A stretch of DNA of 64,000 nt, taken from contig CM060857.1 in assembly GCA_030737835.1 (NCBI GenBank), positions 7,067,360 to 7,131,359 of the forward strand, written 5' to 3'. The position numbers and the translations under genes were made by a program. This stretch comes from Acorus gramineus. Taxonomy: Eukaryota; Streptophyta; Magnoliopsida; Acorales; Acoraceae. Below the pieces are notes generated by a model. The model was given only the letters and a program-made list of their open reading frames with translations, was not told the DNA's origin and did no database searches. Below are positions 23,341 to 33,747 of the stretch, piece after piece. Every line of letters starts with the position of its first letter. Within the stretch, counting starts at the first letter, position 1.

Positions 23341-24019
23341 ATCAAACAACACCTCGAACAATTAAGTCCAAATTCTGCTCCTCGAGCATGGCTGGCGCTC
23401 ATGATGATACTTACACGCTTGGTAAGCCGCTCAACCGCACTTAATCCACAAGACACGCAAAAAGGGGTCGTCAGAGCTCGACAATGCCTATGCAACGTCA
23501 TCTATCTGGTAGGGCGGTTGAGTCCCATCACGAATGCTAGCATCGCGCCTCCTTATTTGCGACCAATGTGGGGCAAAACGAGACAGTATCCACGACTGTG
23601 CTTTACATGCCACCGGAGATAGGTCGCTCATTTATAACCATTGGAACTCTAGCATCCTGCACTCCATGGGCAGATTCATCACGGGGAGTCCACGCTCTCG
23701 ACATCATCTAGTAGCACTCTCCCGGTGTGGCCTCTACTTGGTAGCCTCCCAAGCCTACTATCTCTGCCATATGGGCGCATCAACAAGCATAGTATCTGGG
23801 AGCACCTCACAGGGCTCTAGCCAAAACTGGGCAGCTACAACACACAATGATATATCGAAGCGACTCCAGATGCCACTATGGAACCCAGTCCACAAGCAAT
23901 CGCCCACCAAGCTGCAATAGGATGCACCCAATCCCGATCGTACGCATCACCACTCGCTACAGCACCTTCCAAGTGAGAGGGAAAAATCCACCATCAATTT
24001 GATGCTTCAAAGGTATTCC

Positions 24020-24566
24020 TTGACTGGGAAAAGAAACCTTGGGAGGGCACCATGAGGTCCCGATATAGGATATCCCGACAACCAAACAAGGAACACGGAG
24101 TACCCTAGCCCGGGTCTCAATGCTGACCCTACAAGGCCCCTTAATCCTGAGTAGGAAGACTAGAAGAAGACATCATCCCTTAATGAGCAATACGCCACAT
24201 CCTCAACACTTTACACTGGCGCCGCACGCGAACTCAATGGTTACCAGCAATACCGATGCACGGGAAAGAAGCTCCATTATCGAGACGCAATCCATACCTT
24301 AGAAATTGCGACCAATTCATCACTATCATACTACTGGGCATAAATCTCCTACCCAAGCCTTAATCCCACAACAAGGGATCCAACAACTGACCCTAACCAA
24401 TCGACCCAGTCGACAACTTAAGGGTGGGTCCAGGGGGTCACGTCCATGTCAACGGATGCGAGGAGGCATGTCAGCAACCTAAGATAACTGTTAAAACAAG
24501 AGTACTCGGATGACAATCCTACGACTCATCATCTATACGACTAGACTTAGGCTCTGACAGGACCAG
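24020..24566 (-). pseudogene. Leader, Gag start and module of the reverse element
   Basis: The ATG at 24470 (reverse) opens MPPRIR-type Gag after a leader of about 95 bp. Only the beginning of Gag is present. The sequence then runs into the shared spacer and the GAGGTCCCGATATAGGATAT module (24030-24146), which is also found in LTR-B. No zinc knuckle or protease signature was seen. Confidence 0.7.
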
Positions 24567-24578
24567 GCTCTGATACCA
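24567..24578 (-). other. Primer-binding site (initiator tRNA-Met type)
   Basis: GCTCTGATACCA on the plus strand is the reverse complement of TGGTATCAGAGC, four bases from the 5' LTR boundary at 24583. Confidence 0.92.
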
Positions 24579-24582
24579 ACTT

Positions 24583-27500
24583 TGTCACGCCCCAGGGCGG
24601 CCGTCCCCGAGACGTGGCAATAATAAAATATCAGCTATCAATACCTGAGGTCAATAAAGACTCCAACAACAATACACAAGGTGGCAAAGCAAGATAATGA
24701 TAACTGATTGAAAAGCGGAAGCATAATATATAAACAATGTCTGTAAATCAAAAACATTATTACAGACTCGAATACACAATCACTGTCCTGTGAGAGCCAA
24801 GTCTAGACCAAAGAAAATACAACCTGTGCCACATGCACGATTTACAAAACATAAAATGACTCTAGGAATGCTGACAGCCTCGCACACGCCACCCACTGGA
24901 AGAACGCTCCACGCCCATAAGACCACGCCACAGGAAAGCTCCAACTCCACACCCAACACTGTCCCTGAAAAGAAACAGTATGCGAGGGGTGAGCTACAAG
25001 CTCAGTGAGTGGCTGGAAACCAATCACCATACTACAGTTCAATACATAATCAATTCCCTTTTTCAAGGAAAAACATGGGTAGAAACCCAATGGATAACAG
25101 GGTCACGCGGCGGCGCGACCAACCTCACCCTTACCCTCACTCCCGGAGGGAGACTCTTGGGACTTTTGGGGAGAGACCATACCGTCGGTCGATGAGACCC
25201 GGAATTACTGGTCCACACAACACTACTAGATCATCTACATCTAGATAATTGCTCAAACGATGCCTTTAAACATCGATACAAGACCGGACCCAACAACTAT
25301 GGGAACGGTCGAACAACGAATGGGTCACGCGGCGATATTCTTCACCTCATCCTCACCCTCACCCTTTAGGGGTGACATAGGACTTTTGGAAGAGATTTAG
25401 ACTGCTCTACACCCTTGGTCCACCGGTAGCCTCTCCCTCACTCTGTAGCCTCTACCTGGTATACTCCCACGATCAGCACCCTCCGACGCATCGGAGGTAC
25501 CTATAGATGGGAGCCCTCTGTCAGGTCAGCTTTCCAACGCCGGGGAGTCCCTACTCGGATCCAACGAAGGGGAGAACGATTCCCACGCTCGCAACATCAT
25601 TCGTTAACCCTCTCCCGGGTAGTATCTACCTGGTATACTCCCACGATCAGTACGCTTCCGAATGCATCGGTGGTACCTACGGATGGGAGCCCTCTGTCAG
25701 GACAGCTACAACCCGATCTCCTCAACTCACCGCTCTACACCCTTGGTCCACCGGTAGCCCTTTCCCCGGGTAGCCTCTACCTGGTATACTCCCACGATCA
25801 GTACTCTTCCGAATGCATCGGTGGTACCTACGGATGGGAGCCCTCTGTCAGGACAGCTAAACCCGAGAAGTTCCTACATCGGATCCAACGAAGGGGAGAA
25901 CGATCCCATGTTCGCAAAGCGAACCCAATGGAAAACAACTACTCTCGATAATCACTTATCGAGATATCAAAACACAGGCATAACAACAATCTATGCAACA
26001 CACTCATATTAACCTTAAAATAATTAAAGTCCCTAAACGGGAGTAACTGTACAAGCTAGTGGGTCGTAACATCGCCGACCCACCCCACCCTCACCCTCAC
26101 CCTTTAGGGGTGACACAGGCCTTTTGGGACAGACTAGGATGCTCTCCACCCTTGGTCCACCAGTAGCCTCTCCCTCACTCCGTAGCCTCTACCTGGTATA
26201 CTCCCACGATCAGCACCCTCCGACGCATCGGAGGTACCTACAGATGGGAGCCCTCTGTCAGGACAGCTTTCCAACGCTGGGGAGTCCCTACTTGGATCCA
26301 ACGAAGGGGAGAAAACAGCCTACCCACACGGATACGATCCTCTTGGATCCGTCGACAACGATTTCTAACACTACTAATGTCATGAATTCTCAAGAATTCC
26401 TCCAGGGCGCATAACTAAGATGCGGGGAAACATATATTATAACAACAAGGTTATAATATTCTCTAAGGCATGCTTATACCAATATAATCTCATTTTGATT
26501 TAAATAAATTAAGCTAAGTAGGAAACATGCAAAGATCAGGGCTTTTCAAGCATGGGACATGGTGTCTAGGCATGTATGGGCCTCTATACATGATACATGG
26601 ATGTATATCCCTAGCATACAATGTCTAATATGGCATGGTTACATCATAGTAAAACATGCATTAACATCGTATCTACATATTATAGCTAGGAGGCCCCTTC
26701 GATGCGCGACGCGCGTCTACGCGCGTCGAGTGCATCCCTAGAGAGAGGGGGGGGGGGGATTGGAATCGAACCACTCACCTTACAACCCGGGACCTCGCGC
26801 ATCCCATCCGACAAGATCTGCAAGGTAGGGGCATCCAATTTGGTGAGTAACAACACAATTTACACATAGAAATCATTAGAAATACCAAATACTCGGACAA
26901 GCATGCATACGGACTCGCACGCATGCGAGCACGCACGTACGCACGCGAGTCCGAGTGCCCCGACACCTACCCGAACCCTTGGGCAGCCACACGCATGGCC
27001 CCCCGCACGCGCACGCACGCACGCACGAGCCCCAGCACCCTTGGCGCACTGCCTCACGCCTACCCGCGCGCCCAGACGCGCTGCCGCGCGCCCGCGCACG
27101 CTCGCCCGCGCCCGCGCGCACTGCACGTCCAGCCTGCGTGCCCTCGCGCGCATTGCGCGCCCGTGCAGAACCCCTCGCATGCCCCAGCACGCGCACGCGC
27201 GTACTGGCCCCCCAGCCCCGCACCCAGGCGCATGCCCAGGCGCACTGCTCCGCGCGCGCGCACGCCCGCGCGCACTCGCGCGCACCCCCGCGCACCCGCG
27301 CGCCCACTCCGTGTACACCCACCATTCTCGTGCACTCGCCCGCGCGTGTCTGCGCGCCCACCTGCGCCTGCCAGCGCCCTCATGCGTGCGCGCCTGCGTG
27401 CGCACGAACGCAGACTGCCCCCAACGCGTGCCCAGCCTACCCTAACCTCTTTTTAACCCTCCCCAACCCCTCACACACACCCTAACCCATATGCATAGCA

Positions 27501-28394
27501 TGCATGAACACCCTAACAGCCCCCTATGCCATGAAAACCAAGAAAAGAAGAGGAAGGACTCACCTTGGGAGGGGAAAAGAAAGGGGGAGGTTCGGGGGCC
27601 CTCGACGCACCCGCGACCACCTCAACCGCCACCACCAACACCACCACCTTCAGCCTCTCCTCAGCCTCCTTCTTGGCTGCAAATCAGGGGGGGAGGATCA
27701 AGATATGAGAGGGTGCTTGAGAGAGATGAGATCTACAACTACAGCACATGCACAAACTCTCACTTGCACATGCACCTTCTCCTTCTCTTCTCTTTGAGGA
27801 GTTTCCACAAACACATGGGGAGGGGATGAAAAAGAGAGAAGAGGGAGCCAAGAATGGTAGACGTGGGAGTGAGAGGGAGAGAGAGAGAGAAGATATTTGT
27901 TGCACAAATAAATATCTAAAGAGGGATGGAAATGACCATTTCATCCCTGACTTAGAAATTCTGTACATGCTTCACTAGAACAGCCATAACTTTCTCAATG
28001 TAGCTCCGAATTACACAATTCTAATTCCGTTGGAAAGCCAAGAAGATTATCTACAACTTTCATGTTTATGCCAAGATCAAATAATCCCTCCAGCTATTCC
28101 AAAATTAGAGCTAAACATAGAACAGGGCTGCTGCCAGAATTTTTCATCCCCGGGGTATACTTGGTAAAATACCCATAACTCTTTCTACATGAATCCAGTT
28201 GATCTAATTCCACTTTTGTATGAAAGCTAACTCAAAACTGAGTATCTCATAATAAAATCATATTTAAACCTCTTCATCTTGGATTTTAACAACATGAAAT
28301 CCAAAAACCAAATTGGAAATACATAACTTCTAGGAGAAAAAAATTATGTAGCCAAATTTTCAATCAGAGCGCTCCAAATGACACAGGCATAACA
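24583..28394 (-). mobile_element. 5' LTR (LTR-A) of the reverse element
   Basis: TGTCACGCCCCAGGGCGGCC at one end and GACACAGGCATAACA at the other. It contains the cassette 26779-26817, the donor-like site at 27563, the CpG tract 26900-27460, hairpin 26701-26736 and four modules. Very similar to 18057-21846. Confidence 0.92.
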
Positions 28395-28873
28395 ATCGTC
28401 GCCAGGAGCTTACCTTCAGGTTTGGCGACCATGTTTTCCTAAAGGTGTCCCAGTTTAAGGGCATCCTCTGTTTTGACGTTCGGGGCAAGCTGAGTTGGCT
28501 CTTCAATGGGACTGTTTCTCGTCATTGAGTGGATTGGGGAGGTGGCTTGTCATCTAGCCTTTCCCCCACAGCTGGCTCATGCCCACGACGTCGTCCTTGT
28601 CTCATGGCCGAGGCGTTATGTCCAAGATCCTGCTTATGTCACTCCGTTCGACCGTCTCAATCTCGAGCTGGATTTGTCGTTCGTGGAGGAGTGGATCGAG
28701 GTCAGAGACCAGCATGAGAAGAGGCTCCACGCTAAGACCGTTCCCTTGATTGCAGTGTGTCGGTAGCGCCAGGCTGGTGCATAGACCACTTGGGAGCAAA
28801 AGGTCTATGCATGATACTTGCTATATTCGGTCTTCCCTTTGGGTTTCCTTAAATTTCGAGGACTAAATTTCCT
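28395..28873 (+). pseudogene. Integrase C-terminal and pol tail remnant, forward
   Basis: The translation shows a TFRFGDHVF-type integrase C-terminal block, then VGEVACHLAFPPQLAHAHDV, RRYVQDPAYVTPF and RDQHEKRLHAKTVPL, the characteristic end of Tekay/Del-like pol, finishing with the FRGLNFL-type block that overlaps the polypurine tract. It lies in line with the forward interior 16831-18056 but separated by the reverse element. Part of the same element or of a recombined relative; fossil. Confidence 0.85.
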
Positions 28874-28886
28874 AAGGGGGGGAGAA
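28874..28886 (+). other. Polypurine tract, forward
   Basis: AAGGGGGGGAGAA immediately before the LTR start TGTTATGCC at 28887. It defines the following LTR as a 3' LTR. Confidence 0.9.
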
Positions 28887-29419
28887 TGTTATGCCTGTGT
28901 CATTGGAGCCTTATTTTTTTTCGATCGGAGTCGCTAAAATTTTAGCTTTTAGCCACCTTCAAGAGTTGGAGAGCTCTGATTGAAAATTTGGCTACATAAT
29001 TTTTCTCCTAGAAGTTATGCATTTTCGATTTGGTATTTGGATTTAATTTTGTTAAAATCCAAGATGAAGAGGTTTAAATATGATTTTATCATGAGATGCT
29101 CAGTTTTGAGTTAGCTTTCATACAAAAGTGGAATTAGATCAACTGGATTCATGTAGTAAAAGTTATGGGTATTTTTCCAAGTATACCTCGGGGATGAAAA
29201 ATTCTGGCAGCAGCCCTGTTCAATGTTTAGCTCACATTACGGAATAGTTGGAGGGATTAGTTGATCTTGGCATAACATGAAAGTTGTAGATAATCTTCTT
29301 GGATTTCTAGTGGACTATGAATTGTGCAATTCGGAGCTATATTGAGGAAGTTATGGCTGTTCTAGTGAAGCATGTACAGAATTTCTAGTCAAGGACGAAT
29401 TGGTCATTTGTATCCCTCT

Positions 29420-29480
29420 TTTGGCTATTTATTGGCCCAAAAAAATTATCTCTCTCTCTCTCTCCCACTCCCCACGTCTA
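29420..29480 (+). promoter_or_regulatory. Promoter-like TATA and CT tract in LTR-A
   Basis: TATTTAT (29426-29432) is followed by a (TC)n pyrimidine patch at 29448-29475, a layout common at plant core promoters. The same pair occurs in other LTR-A copies (near 14229-14270 forward, 21305-21365 reverse, 58800-58850 forward). No transcription start is known, so this is inference. Confidence 0.35.
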
Positions 29481-30269
29481 CCTCTCTTGCCTCTCTTTCG
29501 CTCTTTCACACATTCCCCCCCTTCCATGTGTTTGATGAAATGCCTAAGAGAAAAGATGGAGCAAGAAGAGGAGGTGCAAGTGCAAGCAAGGTGAGTGTGT
29601 GTGCTAGTGTTGATTGTTCCTCCTCCCTCTCCTCCTCCCATGGTGGATCCCCTTATTTTCTTTCCCTCCCCTTTGGTTCAGCCATGAAGAAGAGAAGCAA
29701 AGATGGAGGTGGTGGTAGAGGTGGTGGTGGTCGAGGTGGTCAAGGGTGCGCTTGGGAGCCCCTACATCTCCCCCTTCCCTCCCCCTCTCTTTTGGTGAGT
29801 TTTCCCTCTTCTTTATTGGTTTTTATGCATGTTAGGGTGTTTGGGAGGGCATGCATGTGAGGTGTTTTGAGTTGGGTGCATGTAGGGGCAAGGGGGGAGG
29901 GTTGGGGAGTGCTGGGCGCGCAGAGGGGCGCTGGCAGGCGCAGGCGGGCACGCGGGTGCGCGCGGAGCGGGCGCGCGCAGACGCTGGCAGCGAGCGGGGT
30001 GCGCGCAGGGCGTGCGCGCGGGGCAGTGCGCCTGGGCGTGTGTCTGGGCGCGCGGCTGGGTGCCAGTGCGCGCGTGCGCGTGCTGGGGCATGCGTGGGGC
30101 TGCCCAGGGTCTCGAGTAGGTGCTGGGGCACTCGGGCATGCGTGCGTACGCGCGTGCTTGCATGCGTGCGAGCCCGTATGCGTGCATGTCTAAGTTTTTG
30201 GTATTACTAGTAATTTCTAAGTGTTATATTATGATGTTACTCACCAAATCTGATGCCCTTAACTTGCAG

Positions 30270-30308
30270 ATCTCGTCGAATGGGATGCGCGAGGTCCCGG
30301 GTTATATG
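30270..30308 (+). other. 39-nt exon-like cassette of LTR-A
   Basis: Bounded by CTTAACTTGCAG and GTGAGTGG. The core ATCTCGTCGAATGGGATGCG is shared with 49146-49182, 20233-20271, 26779-26817 and 56213-56251. The CpG-dense spacer upstream begins with GTGAGT at 29795. Confidence 0.45.
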
Positions 30309-30342
30309 GTGAGTGGTTTGATCCAATCCCCTCCCCCCTCGG

Positions 30343-30378
30343 GATGCGCTCGACGCGCGTAGTCGCGCGTCGCGCATC
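30343..30378 (+). other. GC-rich 15-bp hairpin in LTR-A
   Basis: GATGCGCTCGACGCGCG pairs with CGCGCGTCGCGCATC around a TAGT-type loop, with a 2-nt bulge. Equivalent hairpins: 10020-10054, 49220-49255 (forward), 20161-20196, 26701-26736, 56140-56175 (reverse). It lies 34 bp after the cassette and is preceded by a poly-C run. Confidence 0.7.
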
Positions 30379-32603
30379 GATGGGGCATCTTAGCTATAAT
30401 ATGTAGATATCTTGCATACTAGGCTTATATACATGTATTGTATTCATGTATGAATGATTGTGTTGCATGAGCCCCTCTAGTATGGGCATGTATTTGTGTA
30501 ATGTGTATAGATGTATAGAATATGGCATGCCTTAGGTAGTATTGTAATACTACTCCCACCATATTAATTGGAATATCGAACATGATTAAGTCTGGGTTAA
30601 TAACGGGCACCTGCCTAATATTCCCTTGCAATAAGACTCAAGGGCGTGGTGTAGCTGTTGCGCCCATGCTAATGGGGCAAAGCTATGACCAGCTTTATGA
30701 GATGATGATCTCTCCCGCCCTCTCCCTCTGAACGAACTGAGTAAGTAGATGCGATTTCCTACTCGACTCAGGTTCGTTTGGAATATTGGCATGCACCTGT
30801 TAGTGCGCGAGATCGCGCTTGACCCTTTCTTTTAAGTTGGCGATATCCAACGCATGTTAGAGTATATCTTGTATGATTATGTGATTAATGACCATGTATG
30901 CATGTTGTATGATTTATTATGATGTAAATCCATGTTAGGGAGTGTCCCTATAATTATTAGATGATTGTGCATATGGTTCACGCACATAGCTAGATATAAA
31001 ATTCTCCTGGATATATTTATATGCGCATGTTAAAAACTGATAGGCCTAGCTGGAATAGGCGTGGGTATGACCCGCTGTCGGGTTGTACCTTATTAGTTAG
31101 AGCGCTAGCGATGTAATCGCCCTGTGCATCCGAGCGATGCACTCGTTTGGAATTCAGGAGAATTCATTATCTTATCGGATTGTTAAGTCGGTAGTTGGGG
31201 CGTGACACCCCCCTGTGTCCGAGCGACGCAACCGTGTGGGAGTACAGTAGTATTCGATATCTCGATAAGTGATTATCGAGAGTAGTTGTTTTTCCATTGG
31301 GTTCGCTTTGCGAACATGGAATGTTTACTCCCAATGTTGTCCGTGTTGAAGAGGGCCGGGTTGTAGCTGTCCTGACAGAGGGCTCCCATCCGTAGGTACC
31401 ACCAATGCGTTCGAGAGCGTACTGATCGTGGGAGTTTACCAGGTAGAGGCTACCCGGGAGAAGGTTAACGAATGATATTGTGAGCGTGGAATCGTTCTCC
31501 CCTTCGTTGGATCCAATGTAGGAACTCCTCGGCGTTGGGAAAGCTGTCCTGACAGAGGGCTCCCATCCGTAGGTACCACCGATGCGTTCGGAAGGTACTG
31601 ATCGTGGGAGTATACCAAGTAGAGGCTACGCGGGGGAAAGGGCTACCGGTGGACCAAGGGTGTAGAGCAGTCTAAGTCTCTTCCAAAAGTCCCAAGAGTC
31701 TCCCTCCGGGAGTGAGGGTGAGGATGAGGTGAAGACACGTCGCCTCGTCACCCATTCGTTGTTCGTCCGTTCCCATAGTTGTTGGGTCCGATCTCGTATC
31801 GATGTTGAAAGACATCGTTGGGCGGTTATCTCGATGTAGATGATCCAGTAGTGTTGCGTAGACCAGTAATCCCGGGTCTCCTCGACCAACGGTATGGTCA
31901 CTCCCCAAAAGTCCCAAGAGCCTCCCTCCGGGAGTGAGGGTGAGGGTGAGGTTGGTGATCCAGTAGTGTTGTGTGGACCAGTAATCCCGGGTCTCCTTGA
32001 CCAACGGTATGGTCTCTCCCTAAAAGTCCCAAGAGTCTCCCTCCGGGAGTGAGGGTGAGGGTGAGGTTGGTCGCGCCGCCACGTGACCCTGTTATCCATG
32101 GGTTTCCACCCATGTTTACCTTGAAAGGGAATTGTTTATGTATTGAACTGTTGTATGGTGATTGGTTTTCAGCCACTCACTGAGCTTGTAGCTCACCCCT
32201 CGCATATTTTTTCTTTTCAGGGGCAGTGTTGGGCGTGGAGTTGGAGCTTTTCTGTGGCGTGGTCTTATGGGCGTGGAGCGTTCTTCCGGCGGGTGGCGAG
32301 TGCGAGGCTGTCAGCAGTCCTAGAGTCATTGTATGTATTGTAATTCGTGCATGTGGCACAAGTTGTATTTTCTTTGGTCTAGACTTGGCTCTCACAGGAC
32401 AGTGATTGTGTATTCGACTCTGTAATAATGTTTTTGGCTTACAGACATTGTTTATATATTATGCTTCTGCTTTTTAGTCAGTTATCATTATCCTTGCTTT
32501 GCCACCTTGTGTGTTGTTGTTGGAGTCTTTATTGACCTCAGGTATTGATAGCTGATATTTTATTATTGCCACGTCTCGGGGACGGCCGCCCTGGGGCGTG
32601 ACA

Positions 32604-33747
32604 GACTTAGACATGCACGCATACGGGTTCGCACGCATGCGAGCACACGCGTACGCACGCATGCTTGAGTGCCCCAGCACCTACCTGAGACCCTGGGCAG
32701 CCCCACGCGTGCCCCTGCACGCACGCGCGCGTGAATGCCCAGGCGTGCCCAGACTCGCTGCCTCGCGCGCGTGCACACTCGTGCGCGCGACTTGGGAGCA
32801 GCACGCGCGCGCTGCTAGTGCCCGCGCGAACCTGCGCACTCGATCCGCTTGCATGCGCCCGCCTGCGCCCCTTTGCGCGCGCACACGCCCCCGGACAGAC
32901 CCGCGAGCGCCTCCAGCCAACCTTAACCCCTCCCCCACACTCCTCACTCACCTTAACCCATTCATCTAACATGCAGGACCTCCCTAGCCCCCAAACATGC
33001 ATAAAAACCAGCTAAATAAGAGGGAAGACTTACCAAAGAGAGGGGGAAGGGAAAGGGGAGATGTAGGGGCTCGCAAGCGCCTTGACCACCTCGACCACTA
33101 CCACTACTACCACCACCTCCATCCTTGCTTCTCTTCTTCATGGCTGAACCAAAGGGGAGGGGAAACCATTAGAGGGGCTAGGGGAGGAGGAGAGGGAGAA
33201 GACAACAACAACAACAACAACAACAACAAAGGCACACACAAACCTTGATCACTTCCTCTTCTTGCTCCTCCATCTTTTCCTTCACGTCCTTCTTTGTGGC
33301 ATTTAATCAAACACTTGGGGGGGAAAACATAAAAGAGGGAGAGAGGTCCACGAGAGAGAACTTCAATGCTCACTTGGGGGGGGGGGGGGGGGGTAAACCT
33401 AACCTAAACTCACCCTCTCACAGTCAAAATAACCAAAGGGTTACTTAGATATTAAGTAAGGACGGGGTAAGGTTACCCAAGGTGACCATATTCACCAAAA
33501 TATCTAACACTATTCGACCAACCAAACCAGGAACTCTCAAAACCCGGTACAGTTCAGGACTGCCTATTTTTTAAAACGTTACCGGAATTTGATGAAATTT
33601 TTATGGGTAGTATAAAATGGTACCAGGACCCATAATATGCAGTTAAATTTTCAATCAAAGTACTTCAACTCCCACAGGTGGCTACAAGCCAAAATTTTAG
33701 CGACTCCGATCGAAAAAAATAAAGCTCCAAATGACACAGGCATAACA
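32604..33747 (-). mobile_element. LTR-A 5' part, reverse, variant like the copy at 48203
   Basis: Runs from the CpG tract (32620-32920) through the Gly-codon block, a (CAA)n microsatellite near 33205-33230 and a poly-G run near 33375-33392 to the LTR start (reverse) GACACAGGCATAACA at 33747. Near the end it shares the AAAACGTTACCGGAATTTGA block with LTR-B and with the copy at 48203, making it an intermediate variant. The rest of this LTR is not adjacent. Confidence 0.8.

Larger units (their letters stand above)
18057..28394 (-). mobile_element. Two-LTR Tekay/Del-like element with short interior, reverse strand
   Basis: Complete layout on the reverse strand: 5' LTR 24583-28394, primer-binding site 24567-24578, interior to 21847, polypurine tract, 3' LTR 18057-21846. 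The two LTRs agree closely by eye, including four 81-bp modules in the same places, so the insertion is fairly young relative to its surroundings. The interior is only 2.7 kb, far below the 4.5-6 kb of autonomous relatives, and pol is broken in many places, so it could only have moved with enzymes from elsewhere. Flanks GTCTA and ATCGT do not match, although both sides are pieces of the same forward interior. Confidence 0.88.
28887..32603 (+). mobile_element. 3' LTR (LTR-A), forward, complete
   Basis: A 3717-bp LTR from TGTTATGCCTG to GGGGCGTGACA. It is the clearest copy for the splice-like layout: donor 29591, acceptor 29681, Gly-codon-rich block 29682-29794, donor 29795, CpG tract 29900-30190, acceptor 30269, cassette 30270-30308, donor 30309, modules 31380-31620, TTCTTTTCAG ending 32220, then 383 bp to the end. 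It follows the pol tail and polypurine tract. The 5 bp after it (GACTT) do not match the flank of 8545. Confidence 0.9.

Noticed and set aside
26903-27485. Long open frames rich in Arg, Pro, Ala and Cys in several phases (also 2660-3336, 20162-21155, 40624-41707, 56309-56885, 61406-62247)
   Set aside because: They occur in overlapping frames on both strands of CpG-dense low-complexity LTR tracts where stop codons are rare by composition. No domain and no frame preference between copies.
29372-29860. 162-codon ORF in LTR-A with a Gly/Arg-rich part
   Set aside because: It spans two putative splice borders and is not kept open in the other LTR-A copies, so it is not supported as a protein. The block is described only as part of the LTR.
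8545-32603. A single forward element spanning the whole block from 8545 to 32603
   Set aside because: 5' and 3' parts exist, but flanking 5-bp repeats differ (TTGAG and GACTT), there is an extra LTR tail before the primer-binding site, and reverse LTR sequence follows only on the right. A recombined mosaic is more likely.
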